Below are positions 10,569 to 21,910 of a stretch of DNA of 64,000 bases, one piece after another. Within the stretch, counting starts at the first letter, position 1. Each line of letters begins with the position of its first letter. Under the pieces are notes generated by a model. That model had not been told where the DNA came from, did no database searches, and saw only the letters and a program-made list of their open reading frames with translations. The stretch comes from Taxillus chinensis (Eukaryota > Streptophyta > Magnoliopsida > Santalales > Loranthaceae). The position numbers and the translations under genes were made by a program. Location of the stretch: contig CM042090.1 of assembly GCA_023512835.1 (NCBI GenBank), positions 50,574,996-50,638,995 on the forward strand. Direction: 5' to 3'.

Positions 10569-11731
10569 GGAAGGAGAGCTTCTGGTGGCTGCCGGAGCGT
10601 CTTGCGTGGGTGGTCGGAGTCTTGCGTGGAAGCGGGAGCAGGAGAACATACAAGGTAGGAGTTCTGTTCTTCCTAAATCCTCCTCTGTCCTAGGGTTCTA
10701 GGGCAGATTGTGGAGTTATACCTGCTTATATATATATATGTAATCCATATAGGTGTGATCTCCTATATGGATGTTGGCCTTTCAATGGCGGTTTTTGATG
10801 TATTCTGGTGTTGGATGGTGAGTGCATATTAAGTGTTCGATAAAATGCCTGTGTGAATATGTCTGTGTGAATATGCCTAGTATGTGTTTGATAATATGCC
10901 TGTGTGGCTGGGTTTGTGGGTTTGTGAATGTATGCATGTTAAGCGTTTGGTAAAATACCTGTGAGACTCTGCATGTCAAGTGTTTGGTTTTATGCCTGAT
11001 GGGCTGTGCGAACTAAGTGTTTGGTATTATGCCTGTGAAAGTGTGTATGCTACGTGTTTGGTTTAATGCCTATGTGACCTTGTATGTTGTGTTTGTGGAA
11101 CCCGGTGGCTGTGGAAGCCCGGGACTGGAACTGTTAGCCTGTGTGGCTGTGGATATGTTAGCCTGTGTGGCTAAGCCTGAGTGGCCGTGGATATGTTAGC
11201 CGTGTGGCGAAGCCTTAGTGGCCGTGGATATGTTAGCCTATATGGCTAAGCCTGTATGGCTGTGGATATGTGTGTGCTATGTGAATGTGGAATACAACTT
11301 GTTTATATTTTATTGTCACTACACTGCACCTGTACACACTCATGTAGACGCTAGGGGCATGGGATGGATTGGGGAGACATGATCCCTACATGAGCGTGGT
11401 TGCTCACCCCTCCCTCTATGTTGTGTTTTCTTTCAGGAACATACAGGCGTTAGGTGGGACCCCAAGGTGGAAGACCTTATTGATTTTACTGTCTTCCATT
11501 TATGTTATTTTTATGGGAATTGATGTAACCCCAGTGGGGATGGATTGGAAAGAGGATTTTGTTGTAATAAACACTGGTTTGGATTGTGGATTGCTTTTAT
11601 GAACATTACTTTCTTGAATGTGTTGTGGATGTTTAAAATGTTATATTCGGGGTTTGCACCCTTTGCCCTCCGTGTGGGTACAAGGGGAGTCACGTACCGG
11701 TTTCCTCGGGTTGGAAATCTGGGGCGTGACA
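10281..11731 (+). repeat. Right part of a chromovirus LTR, the insertion target of element G
   Basis: Homologous to the LTR at 8466 from about its base 312 onward and ending GGGGCGTGACA at 11731. It contains both palindromes, a TATA box near 10475, a (GA)n leader, donor-like CAAG-GTAGGA (GT at 10655) and acceptor-like TTTCTTTCAG (ends 11436). The first ~310 bp should lie to the left of element G, off-window. No PBS follows it, so it is a solo LTR or a 3' LTR. Confidence 0.83.
11120..11275 (+). repeat. ~38-bp minisatellite
   Basis: Three to four imperfect copies of a unit beginning GGATATGTTAGCCTGTGTGG. It occupies the intron-like part of the LTR, where the 26-bp array sits in the related LTRs. 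Confidence 0.8.
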
Positions 11732-12344
11732 TGAATCCTGGGATGATGTTGCGTAGGTCGTCGGCCATCGATGAGCTTGGTCCTGCCATTGAGCTTGTAG
11801 AGAGAGAAAGAGACACTCGTAGAGAGAGATTGTAAGGTTCGAAGTTGGTCAGTGGAGAGAGAAAGAGAGAAAGAGAGAGTTCTAGGGTTAGGGTTCGAGT
11901 TTGAAAACGACGAACTTACCTTTGAACTCCGTCTCTATCAGTGACTTATATGTGAGTTGAGAAGTGTATCGTAGAAGTCACTCACTTTATCGGTTCGTCC
12001 TCATGGTCCACGTTCTTTTCTCTGACCTGTCATTTGATTATTCGGATCCACCCGATGGAATATTCAAGCAATGAATCCACGTCACCCCTTAAGTAGGTGT
12101 AACTCCCATTTTAAGTGCACGAGACGTGCCGATGTGTCTGCGATGCTTGATCAGTAAGTGACAGACTCCGTCTCGCTTCGATACTTTGGCCTACGACTCT
12201 ACGAAGCTGCGTTAGGATGCTTCGAGGCTACGGCCCTCGAGGCTTCGACGCAACAGTCTTCGATCCCGCAGTTCTTCGATGCAGTTTGCTTCGCGGTCGA
12301 CTGCGAATTCAGCGAGCGGTGGATTTCTCTAGACTTTTTCAACA
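11732..12344 (-). repeat. Possible LTR fragment or promoter plus first exon (unresolved)
   Basis: On the minus strand this begins TGTTGAAAAAGTC at 12344 and contains TTCGA-rich text, an ATATAAG box near 11950 and a CT-rich leader. An ATG near 11780 then opens MAGPSSSMADDLRNIIPGF, cut at 11732 by the chromovirus LTR. The TGTTG start suggests a copia-type LTR, but I could not match it to the 5' LTR of element C. A true gene start interrupted by the retrotransposon is the other option. I do not recognise the peptide. Confidence 0.4.
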
Positions 12345-13611
12345 CTTAACAATACACATGAGATGCATATGACAATTCACAGAATATTATTCATGATGAA
12401 CAGTGTTGTGAGTGGAATTGAAATTACATATCCAGAACTTGATTTCTTTCATCTGTAATACCTGGTTTATATGTATGCCTACTGCATCACTACCATTCAA
12501 CTCTCCATTTACCTTGGAAATGACTAAGTACTTCACCACACTACATTTTGTGCGAGAAAATGATCACTATGTTAACATAGCAACCAGTAAACCATGATTT
12601 ATCAATTGTAACAACCCAGTCATGAATTCTGAGTCTCCTCACATATTTAGCAAAACTCACTCAGCGAAGTCCTCACCCTCTCACTCTCGAATCAGCATGT
12701 GAGCTTGATTCAGGAACTAGAATTACACTGTTTGGTAAGCTCATGGTCAACCGAATCTTACCGCAACCCTGATCCAACAATGATTTTCAGTTCAGCATAG
12801 ATAACTTGAGAGACAAGATGGCCCTATTGAGAATCAGAACACACACTCTATCCTTGTCTAATTTATAACACATTATAGGTAGAGTTTGGAGTTTGATCAT
12901 TCAGATTGTCTACGTGAGTTGTCTCTTTTCTTTAGTAGAGCACCAATTTTCAGTTCTTATTCATGAGCCTTATTACAAGGACAGAGCTCAACACAATATC
13001 TTTTTGGATTACATGACCATACAATTTTAACTCCAGCTATTACTCTAATAGAGACACAAACTGGGAGAATAGTGAGGAGTCCCCACTAAGATAGGCAGTC
13101 AATCTATTGTCTAGCCTTTGCCTTTTTCACCTTGCCTTTTTCTAGTGAAGGGTAGTGGCCCTTCTTAAGTAATAGGCTTTTTATGATTCTCAAATACTAC
13201 AGTCTCAGTCATCCTTTGAGCATTAAATCATTGAGAATCCTTTCTATGCAAGCCAACAGTACCATGAGATACAACAATTCCTGCTAGTTAATAAATGCAA
13301 TACCACACAGGTGATATTCACTTAGAATAAAATAACAAGTAGTGGGAATATCTTCTGATTTAAACATAAGCGGAATTACACTCATTTCACTCAAGACTTG
13401 AGGATTCATGACAGGTTGCACAAAAGACTTGAACCAGGTTCAGAGGTGGCAAGTTTCATCCATGTGATTTCTCACTTTCCCGCAGTAGATATGCGTGAAT
13501 CACACTTAGCCATTACTAATTAAGGAGACATAAACGGTAATTAATAGTGTCATGCTTATGTTCATGCACAAGTAATTAGGTAGAAATGAACCACAAGACA
13601 TGCTATGAGAC
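12345..13611 (-). other. Non-coding stretch downstream of element C pol
   Basis: About 1.27 kb between the RNase H stop of element C and the LTR-like end at 12344. It has no family-like reading frame, no tandem repeat and no clear polypurine tract next to an LTR. SIRE-type copia elements have a long region here that can include an envelope-like ORF. None is readable, so I treat it as the 3' internal region of element C. Confidence 0.5.
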
Positions 13612-14265
13612 TTATGAATTTAAATCTAACATGCCAAGTTTTGTCAGAAGTTCATTGAACCTGGCTTCTTGCAGTGGTTTGGTGAATATGTCGGCAAGCT
13701 GATTATCAGTGGATATGTACTCCAGAGAAATGTCTTTCTTTAGCACATGATCACGTATGAAGTGATGTCTGACCTCAACGTGCTTGGTTTTGGGATGCAT
13801 AACAGGATTGTTGGAAATTGCAATGGCACTTGTATTGTCACAATACAGAGGAACTGCCTTCAGGTCAAACCAATAATCTGATAGTTGACTGGCCATCCAA
13901 AGCAATTGAGCACAACAGCTTCCTGCAACAATATATTCAGCTTCAGCTGTGGAGGTTGAAACTGAATTCTGTTTTTTGCTAAACCCGGATACAAGTCTGT
14001 TGCCTAAAAGTTGGCATGTTCCACTTGTGCTCTTTCTATTAATCCTGCATCCGGAAAAGTCTGCATCTGAATATGCTCTCAGTTTAAAATTAGACTCTTT
14101 TGGATACCATAGTCCCAAATTCTCAGTTCCCTTCAGATACCGCATAATCCTCTTGACATGTGACAAGTGGGATTCCTTGGGATTAGCTTGGTATTTGGCA
14201 TAGATGCATGTTGCAAACATTATGTCAGGTCTGCTTGCTGTCAGGTACAGCAAGGATCCAATCAT
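13612..14265 (-). pseudogene. Element C RNase H and C-terminus of Pol
   Basis: Degrades RNA in the RNA-DNA hybrid during reverse transcription. It carries typical copia blocks: MIGSLLYLTASRPDI at the start, AYSDADFSGC (catalytic Asp), STAEAEYI (catalytic Glu), LYCDNTSAI (Asp), HPKTKHVEVRHHFIRDHV, and a C-terminus LGMLDLNS. It is in the same frame as the RT upstream, separated only by a TAA (14272-14274) where homologues have Gln, consistent with CAA to TAA. Confidence 0.92.
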
Positions 14266-14274
14266 GCTTCTGTA

Positions 14275-15678
14275 TTATGAGATATCCACCTCCTTGCCTA
14301 CTTCATCCATATCCAGTTTGGCGTTTGTAGGAATGGGAGTTTTCATGTGTGTCACAACAGTCATCTTAAACTTCTTCAGAATCTCCTTTGTGTATTTGGT
14401 TTGACTGATAAAGATCCCATCCTCCAACTGCTTGACCTCCAATCCAAGGAAGAATGAGAGTTCTCCCATCATACTCATTTCATATTCACTTTTCATTAGA
14501 TGGGAGAAGTCTTCACATTGCTTTTTGTCCCTTGATCTGAATATGATGTCATCCACATAGATTTGGACTATCAAGGGTGATCCTTTTCCTTCCTTGAGAA
14601 ACAGTGTGGGGTCAATTTTACCTTTTCTGAACTTATTTTTGATCAGAAACTCTGACAATGTTTCATACCACACTCTTGGAGCTTGTTTTAGTCCATAAAG
14701 AGCCTTTTTCAGTTTGTATACCTTGTGCTCTTGGTTTGGCTCTAGAAATCCGAGTGGTTGTTCAACATAGACTTCTTCTTGGAGGTCTCCATTCAAGAAA
14801 GCAATCTTAACATCCATCTGATAAACTTTGAAGTCCTTGAATGCTGCATATGCTACGAACATGCGAATGGCCTCCAGTCTAGCAACTGGTACAAAGGTTT
14901 CATCATAGTCGATTCCTTCTTCTTGTCTGTACCCTTTTGCAACTAGTCTGGCCTTGTTTTTGATTACAACACCATCAACATCAAGTTTGTTTCTGAAAAT
15001 CCATTTCACGCCAATGACTTGCTGTGATCTGGGCCTGTTGACCAACTCCCATACTTTCTGTCTTTTGAACTGATTTAATTCTTCTTGCATTGCATCAATC
15101 CAATGGTGATCATGAACTGCATCGTCAACTGATTTTGGCTCCACTTGTGATAGGAAGCACATATACAGATTTTCATGAAGTGTGGCAACCCTTGTTTTAA
15201 CTCGTGCAGTTGGATCTCCAATTATCAGTTCAGAAGGGTGGTCCTTTAACCTTCTTCTTGTCTTTGGAAGGTCTTCTCTTTCTTCATGATGGATGCCCAA
15301 TTGCTCAATGTCAGGTTCTTGGGCTGGTAAAAGTGCCTGAGTCTGAACAGGTTGAATGTTAAAGTCATGGTTTTCTGATGATTTTTGACTTGGTTCCTCA
15401 GCAACCGGTTCAACTCTGTGTTTATCAGGTTCGGGTGCATCTTCCTTTGTCTCTGTTGTAGTGGGATTATCTGTGTCTTGGTCTTCTATAATGACAATGT
15501 CCTGCACTTCATTTACATTTGTGTCTCCTTTCTGCATTCCATGGTTAGTCTCATTAAAAGAAACACGAATAGACTCTTCAACAACTTTGGTTCGTCTATT
15601 AAATACACGATAAGCCTTGCTAGTCATGGAATATCTAACAAGATATCCATCATCTGATTTGGCATCAAACTTATTCAA
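14275..15678 (-). pseudogene. Element C reverse transcriptase
   Basis: Copia-type reverse transcriptase preceded by the variable integrase tail (acidic, Thr/Glu-rich). Visible RT blocks: [94 protein letters not shown] and the catalytic [16 protein letters not shown] has Ile where copia RTs usually have Ser or Thr. No frameshift is seen across about 467 codons. Confidence 0.94.
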
Positions 15679-16770
15679 GTAATCCTTGCCATTGTTCAGA
15701 ATGTAGCAAGTACACCCAAAGATCCTTAGGTGACCAATGTTTGGTCTCCTTCCCTTCCATAACTCATAGGGTGTTTTTATGGCTCATTTGTTAATTAGAG
15801 TTCTATTTTGTACATAACAAGCAGTGGCAACAGCTTCAGCCCATAGGGATTTTGGGAACTAAGCTCCTATCAACATGGTTCTAGCTGCTTCAACTAATGT
15901 TCGATTCTTTCTTTCAGCTACTCCATTTTGTTGTGGAGTTCTTGGTGCTGAGAAATTATGTTGGATACCATGTTCAGTACAAAACTCTAACATATCAGAA
16001 AATTCAAATTCCTTGCCATGATCGCTACGAATGTACTTAATAGATAGACTCTTAACATTTGTGACCCAATTGAAGAGTTCAACAAGATTCTCAAATGTTT
16101 CAGTTTTGTTTTTGAGAAACATGACCCATGTGTATCTGGTATAGTCATCTACTAGTGCAAGAAAGTATGGTGCACCAGATAAGGAAGACACATTTATTGG
16201 TCCACATAGGTTCATGTGCAGAAGTTCGAGTGGTTGTATGATTGAGGTTTTATCTATACTCTTAAAAGAATGTTTAACCTGCTTACCCAGCTGACAATCC
16301 CTACACGGGTGTTCTTTCTCATAAACATGCTTGGATAAGCCCTCAACCAAATGGCCAAATCTCTTATGCCACAACCAACTAATGTCCGGTGAAGCTTTGG
16401 ACAGAAAACAAATTGGTTCACCAGATTGAGCATTACCAAAGACCAACTTGTAGACATTACCTTGTCTATGCCCATTTAGTTTCACCTCTTTAGAGACAGG
16501 GTCCATAACTGTGCAGGTGTGTTTAGTGAACAAAACTTCATAACCCTTGTCACACAATTGACTTATGCTCAACAGGTTATGTTTAAGACCTTGAACAACA
16601 GATACATTTTGAATGGACACAAAACCATTAGAGAGAGTACCCTTACCAACAATCTTACCCTTCTTATTGTCCCCGAAAGTGACAGATGAAGCTGTAACCT
16701 CTCTTACCTCATTCAATAGAGAGGCATCATCTGTCATGTGCACGAACGCACTATCAAGATACCACTAGCT
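15679..16770 (-). pseudogene. Element C protease end and integrase, with nonsense codons
   Basis: Integrase inserts the DNA copy. The reading begins in the protease active-site region (WYLDSAFVHMTDD near 16765-16735). There an in-frame TAG precedes the Trp, and the third active-site residue is Ala rather than Gly. Next come the pre-integrase domain (LKHNLLSISQLCDKGYEV) and the HHCC zinc domain (LWHKRFGHL to CRDCQLGKQ). The DDE core follows (DDYTRYTW, IRSDHGKEFEF, APRTPQQNGVAERKNR). Stops at about 15857 (TAG) and about 15784 (TGA) break the C-terminal part, which otherwise reads on in frame ([28 protein letters not shown]). Confidence 0.9.
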
Positions 16771-18177
16771 GGAATTAATCTTTTGTTTCCAGTGGTCGCT
16801 TCACTTTCGGCACTGTTCCTACACAATGAGCAACTAAGTCTTGGGGGACCAATTAAGATTGGGCTTTGGGTAAGTGAAAGCTACAGTTGACAATTTAGGT
16901 TTCCAATAAGAAGGGGCAGATTTAACTTTCCATGCTAATCTTGGTGATCCTTCATTAGATTCATTTGCAGGGTTAATCTTCAGATTTTCAGCATGTTTTC
17001 CTCTCTTATTGTTATCTTTGGTAGCTTTAATAGGCACAGGTTTGACAGCTTTCTTCACAGGCTTGGTCTTTAAGTCTTTTGAATGGGTAGCCTGTGTGTG
17101 CCTGGTGAGTTTCTTCCTATCAGAGATGCTGTTGCACTGCAGATTTTTAGTGACATTAAGCTGTTTAAGGTTTACCCTGATTTACGTGGCAATCTCCTTC
17201 ATAAGATACTCAGGGTAGAATGCGCACCGATAGGAGAGGTGTCCAACTTCACGACAGATGGGGCACATTACATGTTTAGGTTGAACACTCTGTCTCAAGG
17301 GTTTTGCTGGAGTGTTAAGAGGTTTTCTAGGTTTTCTCACATATCCTAGACCGTTCTTAACTCTTTCATCAGAGACAAACTTAGGCTGGAAGGCAGCAGC
17401 CTTGCTGGATGAACCAGTCTCAAATTTAGTAGTGTGTCTACTTGGTTTTGTCTCTGAGATAACTACACCCTTACCCTTGCATTGGGATGTAGAGGACAGG
17501 TTGACTGAGGGTTCAGCTTTTAGTTCTTTCTTAGCAACTACTGCATCACTGTCCTGAGATGAAACAGTACCCAGATCTTTGAGTTCGGGTGTCACTAGTT
17601 TGGGTGAACTAGCAACAGCCATTGATACCTCCTTTCCATAATCAACGAGCACACTACCAGCAGGAACAAAGCCAGCAAGACAGTTGGTCTGAACAGGGTA
17701 GGTCTGGGCCTTGGCTATTTGGTCTTCTGAAAAACCTAGACCTAAGGCTCGACCTTTAACATCTGGAGTAGTCCTAAAGTGGGCTGCAATCTCAGCAGAG
17801 TCTTGCCACTTTTGACGGATTTGTCTTTTCTTTTCCAGTTCTGCTTTGGTTTCAGCTAGTTCCTTTTCAAGCCTATCGATGTCTTTATTAGCCATTTTTA
17901 GTTGACCAGCTTTGTCCAAAAGATCATCATGTGTGCTTCTCATCTCACTCACTTCAGCCCTTAATCTTCTCTCTGTTCTTTTATAATCATCTATAGAGTC
18001 TCTATATTCACATGAAAGCCATTCCAGTTTAGAATAGTATCTTTCTTTGTTAGCTTTCATAGGAAGAAATTGTTCCTCCATTTCTTTAAGAACTCTATAG
18101 GTATCTTCATAATTAATGTAGAGCTGTTCATAAGTTCTTACCTTGAGGGGAGGTGAATGGTCAGCCATGAAGCAGAT
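16770..18177 (-). pseudogene. Element C Gag C-terminal half: coiled coil and second zinc knuckle
   Basis: Second half of Gag up to the protease. Residues from MADHSPPLK onward form a long, strongly charged coiled coil (heptad-rich, Glu/Lys/Leu), then a Ser/Thr-rich linker, then a zinc knuckle CPICREVGHLSYRC near 17240. An in-frame TAA at 17179-17181 and further stops near 16834 and 16770 interrupt it. The frame matches the gag part beyond the solo LTR once that insertion and one target copy are removed, so these are two halves of one protein. Confidence 0.82.
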
Positions 18178-18182
18178 GAGAC

Positions 18183-19559
18183 TGCTGGATCAAACCTAGA
18201 ATTTAGATAATGCTGATAAAACCTTATGTAATTTGATCTGAGATCTCTTGTGTTTATTTGATCATTGCAGAAGATATGTTATTAATCCGGAGATACACTC
18301 GTGAGAGCAAAGCTAAGGACAGGATACATAATCCTAATCCGGACAAGAGTGAGTGTCGTCAAGCACTTGGTAAATAACCAAGTCATCAATACATATGGAA
18401 TAAGGAACATTCATGCGGACTAAGAACTTAAAAGCTACGGATTACGGAATATGTTCTTAAGTACCTCAAACGGACCTAGTCAAACTAATACGGAGTAAGG
18501 AAGTATTGATGCGGAATAAGGATCCAAGCCTTTATTCGCACGGAGTAAGGAAATTAGATGCGGAGTAAGGAATCCGGACAACTTACTCATACGGAGTAAG
18601 GAAGCGCTAGTACGGAGTAAGCACTCCAATCCCTTAGACTCGCCCGGAGTAAGGAACTTACATACGGAGTATGGAATTTACATACGGAGTAAGGAACTTA
18701 CATGCGGAGTAAGGAAGCACTGATATGGAATAAGTCATCCAACTTTCCAAGACTCGCCCGGAGTAAGGAACTTACATACGGAGTAAGGAATTTACATACG
18801 GAGTAAGGAACTTACATGCGGAGTAAGGAAGCGCTGACACGGACTAAGGATTCCAGTACTAAACAGATACGGAGTAAGCAACCATTGACACGGAGTAAGG
18901 TTTCGAGCTTCGTTAGCAACGGAGTAAGGAGAATTACACTGGACCAAGAAGATACTACTTCAACTCACCACATTTAAAGTTATTAGCTCGTGGTGTCCCG
19001 ATGTAAGACAAATTTATTGAGAACCTGAAGAATCTTACACGTGGATCATCCGGATATGTGGACATAACCTGAATTGTATTTGGGAACTCACAAACGCACT
19101 TATACTCTTCAAATCCAAGATCTTGAGCTCCACAAACCGCAGCAGTCAAGGCAGAGAGATTACCGAGGGATAGTTAGTGCTGAACGCATTCCGGAACTAC
19201 AAGTTCCAAGGTTGTCTCTTAGGAATGTTTTGTATAAATATTCATACTTGTACATTTGTGTATGTGAGCGCGTATATGCATTTGTAAGCAAAGATTAACC
19301 CTGTGTATGCACAAGCGGCTTTAATTTTGGGAGATAGAATTTGGCTAGTGTGTGAGTTCATTTGTAAACAGAGTGTAAGAGAGTCTTGCTTCTATTTTTT
19401 TGTATTTATCTTGTGATAATAAAACAAAATACTTCCACTATCTGGTTATCTTCCGCAGTGATTCTATCACTTAACTAGATAAGTGTTTGTGTCTTAAGAG
19501 AAGGAAAAGAGTTTCGATAAGAGCCTATTCACCCCCCTCTAGGCTCCAAGGGACCATCA
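18183..19559 (+). repeat. Copia-type solo LTR in element C gag, TSD GAGAC
   Basis: Perfect 5-bp duplications GAGAC at 18178-18182 and 19560-19564 flank this LTR. By similarity to element C's LTR end (CTATTCACCCCCCTCTAG...GGGACC) its sense is plus: it starts TGCTGGATCAAACC and ends AAGGGACCATCA. TATAAATA lies at 19233-19240. A second copy of the same family is at 44755-46199 in the opposite orientation. Insertion gives gag an immediate TGA stop. No internal region of this family occurs in the window. Confidence 0.93.
18560..18930 (+). repeat. 20-bp minisatellite (ACGGAGTAAGG core) in the solo LTR
   Basis: Many imperfect copies of a unit such as ACGGAGTAAGGAACTTACAT and variants with TGCGGAGTAAGG, in the upstream half of the LTR. 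The homologous array in the other copy is at about 45410-45800. A related core, TGATGCGGAATAAGG, occurs in the Ogre-type LTR at 61810-62080. Confidence 0.9.
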
Positions 19560-19564
19560 GAGAC

Positions 19565-20819
19565 CTTTTTCCTTCTTCTCCTCATCTGATGATTCTTCTT
19601 CCTCCTCAGTTTCACTATTAAACTTGTTAGTGACAAGCGCCTTCTTCCTCTTGTCATCCTTTCTGCTTGAGGAGCCTTTGGTCTTCTTCTTCTGCTCAGC
19701 TACCTCCTTTTTCTCCCTCTTTAGCTTATAACAATCAACAGCAAAGTGGCCGGGCTTGTTGCAGTGATAGCATTGCATCTTGTCCTTATCTTTTCCCTTA
19801 GAAAAAGATGAGGATGACTGCCTTGCTTTCCTTCTGTAGTTCCCCTTTCTCTTCAGCAATTTCTTGATCAGAAATGCCACTTCTTCTTCTGAGGCACTCT
19901 CTGAGCCAAGTTCATCTGCTTCATCTTGTTCCTCTTCTGAAGATGCCTCCCATGGTTCAGCAGCAGCCTTAAAGGCAACAGACTTCTCCTTTTTATTGGA
20001 AGGGTTCTCAAATGCCTCAAGCTCTTTTTTTTGCATTTCAAACGTCTTGAGGTCCCCATATAATGCTTCCAAGGCGCAAGTCTTTCATTCCTTCAGCTGA
20101 CGGATGGCTGATGTCTTTATCAGCAGTATCAAGGGAAGAGATCTCAGAAATTTGTCATTTTTGTCCTTCTGAGAGATCTCAACGTTGTAAGTCTTCATCC
20201 GTTGAATCAGACCTGTGAACCGTTTATAGATACTGTCCAATGACTCCTTCGGTTCACATCTGAAGGCTTCATACTCTTGTTTGAGCATGGAGATCTTGTT
20301 GTCCTGTATTTGCTCATCTCCTTCGTAGATAAGACAGAGCTTGTCCCATACCTCTTTAGCAGTCTCAAGATCCTGCACATCCGTGAACATGTCATCATCA
20401 AGTGCAGAGAAAAGTATGGTTTTTGCCTTGAAGCCGAGCTTTACTTTCCTCTGCTCCACCTTAGACCAACTATCTGGGTCTTTCGTCATTAGCCGACCTC
20501 TCTGCATACTCTTTGGAGTGAAAGGTCCGTTCTTTATTGTTTCCCGGAGATAGGTGTCGAGCATGTCTAGGTGTGCTCTCATTCTCGCTTTCTATTTGGA
20601 AAAACGTGCAGGTGTGCACATAGGTACTTGGGAGGATGAGCCACGCAAGACATCATAGAAGTCTTCTTGTTCTTTCTTATTGCTGCTGGTACTCGGTTCT
20701 TCCGGCTCCTGGTCTCCAGTCGCTCCTTCCTCTGGAGCACGACTGGCTTCAAGTTCCTCAACAGGAATTGGAGCTTGCTCGGGAGCAGGTGTTGCACTGC
20801 TGGAATCCATGCCGGCCAT
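19565..20819 (-). pseudogene. Element C Gag N-terminal half
   Basis: Copia Gag. From the ATG at 20817-20819, 28 bases after the PBS, it runs through an acidic Ser/Pro-rich start (MAGMDSSSATPAPEQAP). The UBN2/retrotran_gag core follows (WSKVEQRKVKLGFKAKTILFSAL is its clearest block, then AKEVWDKLCLIYEG and SIYKRFTGLIQRM). A Lys-rich segment with zinc knuckle CYHCNKPGHFAVDC ends it. All parts share one frame. In-frame stops lie near 20590 (TAG) and 20084 (TGA), and the solo LTR supplies a TGA right after the last native codon. Confidence 0.88.
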
Positions 20820-20846
20820 TAAGGATCTCTACGGAGTTGTAGAACT

Positions 20847-20858
20847 GCTCTGATACCA
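20847..20858 (-). other. Primer-binding site of element C (initiator tRNA-Met)
   Basis: The minus strand reads TGGTATCAGAGC, two bases from the LTR end at 20861. It is the same tRNA primer as chromoviruses A and B. Confidence 0.9.
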
Positions 20859-21519
20859 ATTATAGGTCCCAAAGTGAGTCTAGAGGGGGGGGGGGTGAAT
20901 AGACTTTCGTCGCATGCGGAAGCTAGACTATTAGCTGGTTTTGGATTCCTCTACAGATGACTATGATGGAATTATTTATGGAGAGGATGGCAGTAGTGTT
21001 GGACCCCATTTTGTCCGGGTTGGACATACTAACCCCATTTGATATACATGCCTTTTTGCCCATGCCATATACCTTGTTGAACGAGTCCTTAGAGATTCCC
21101 TGCGATTTGTACAAGATGGATGCATTGACATGAACCGGGAAGCCCAAAATGGATAACCATTGCTACAAGTCCCTGAAGTACCCCAAGACCATACCAGGGG
21201 ATAGAGGAGAAAATTTGGAGAATAACGCACTTGACTCGGCTCAATTCCGATGAAAAATGAAGAAGTTATGGCCAAAACAACTTTCGTTGGAAAAAGTCAA
21301 ACCTGCCAAAAGACGACCAATGCCCCTGGTCAAATGGCCCGAAAATGTGCACATGAGGAATAGTCTAAAATGTCTATTTAGGCGAATACGGGTCTTCCCA
21401 AACCATCCCTAAAAGGTCGTTCATTTTTGCATTTTGGGTGAGGGTAAAAAGGTAATTAAAAGTAAAAAAAAAGCTTTGGGGTTGACCGTTGACCTTTGAC
21501 CTGCCGACACTCCGACCCG

Positions 21520-21910
21520 TTGACCCTCGAAGCCTCGAAGCATCGAAGCCCTGAAGCCTCGAAGCCTCGAAGCCTCGCAGCCTCGCAGCCTCGAAGCATC
21601 GAAGCCTCAAAGCCTCGAAGCATCGAAGCCTCGAAGCCTCGAAGCCTCGAAGCCTCGCAGCCTCGAAGCCTCGAAGCCTTGAAGCCTCGAAGCCTCGAAG
21701 CATCGAAGCATCGAAGCCTCGAAGCCTCGAAGCATCGAAGATTCGAAGCCTCGAACCCTGTAAACCTCCGACCTTCGACCCTTCAACCCTTGACCTTCGA
21801 ACCCTGTGAGCCTTTGATCCTTTGACCCACCGAAACTTCGACCCTGCTGACACTCCGACCCTACCGACCCTTCGACCCTTCGACCTGTTGACCTTCGCTG
21901 TTTGGCTTCT
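21520..21910 (+). repeat. TTCGA-type minisatellite in the T1 LTR
   Basis: About 240 bases of GCCTCGAA repeats with 8-9 bp period, followed by CTTCGACCC/GTTGACC repeats. Both strands are open over long spans only because the period is short; the Glu-Ala-Ser-Lys-Pro repeats encoded are not a protein family. Related arrays are at 32060-32300, 37450-37630, 48470-48620 and 53240-53780. Confidence 0.9.

Noticed and set aside
13615..13632. LTR end motif TCTAACATGCC as the 3' LTR boundary of element C
   Set aside because: These bases are the last codons of RNase H (GMLDLNS); the similarity to the LTR end at 27702 is coincidental.
21374..21853. Long open frames rich in Glu-Ala-Ser-Lys-Pro or Arg-Gly-Phe repeats on both strands
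   Set aside because: They follow from the 8-9 bp minisatellite lacking stops, with no family similarity or start context.
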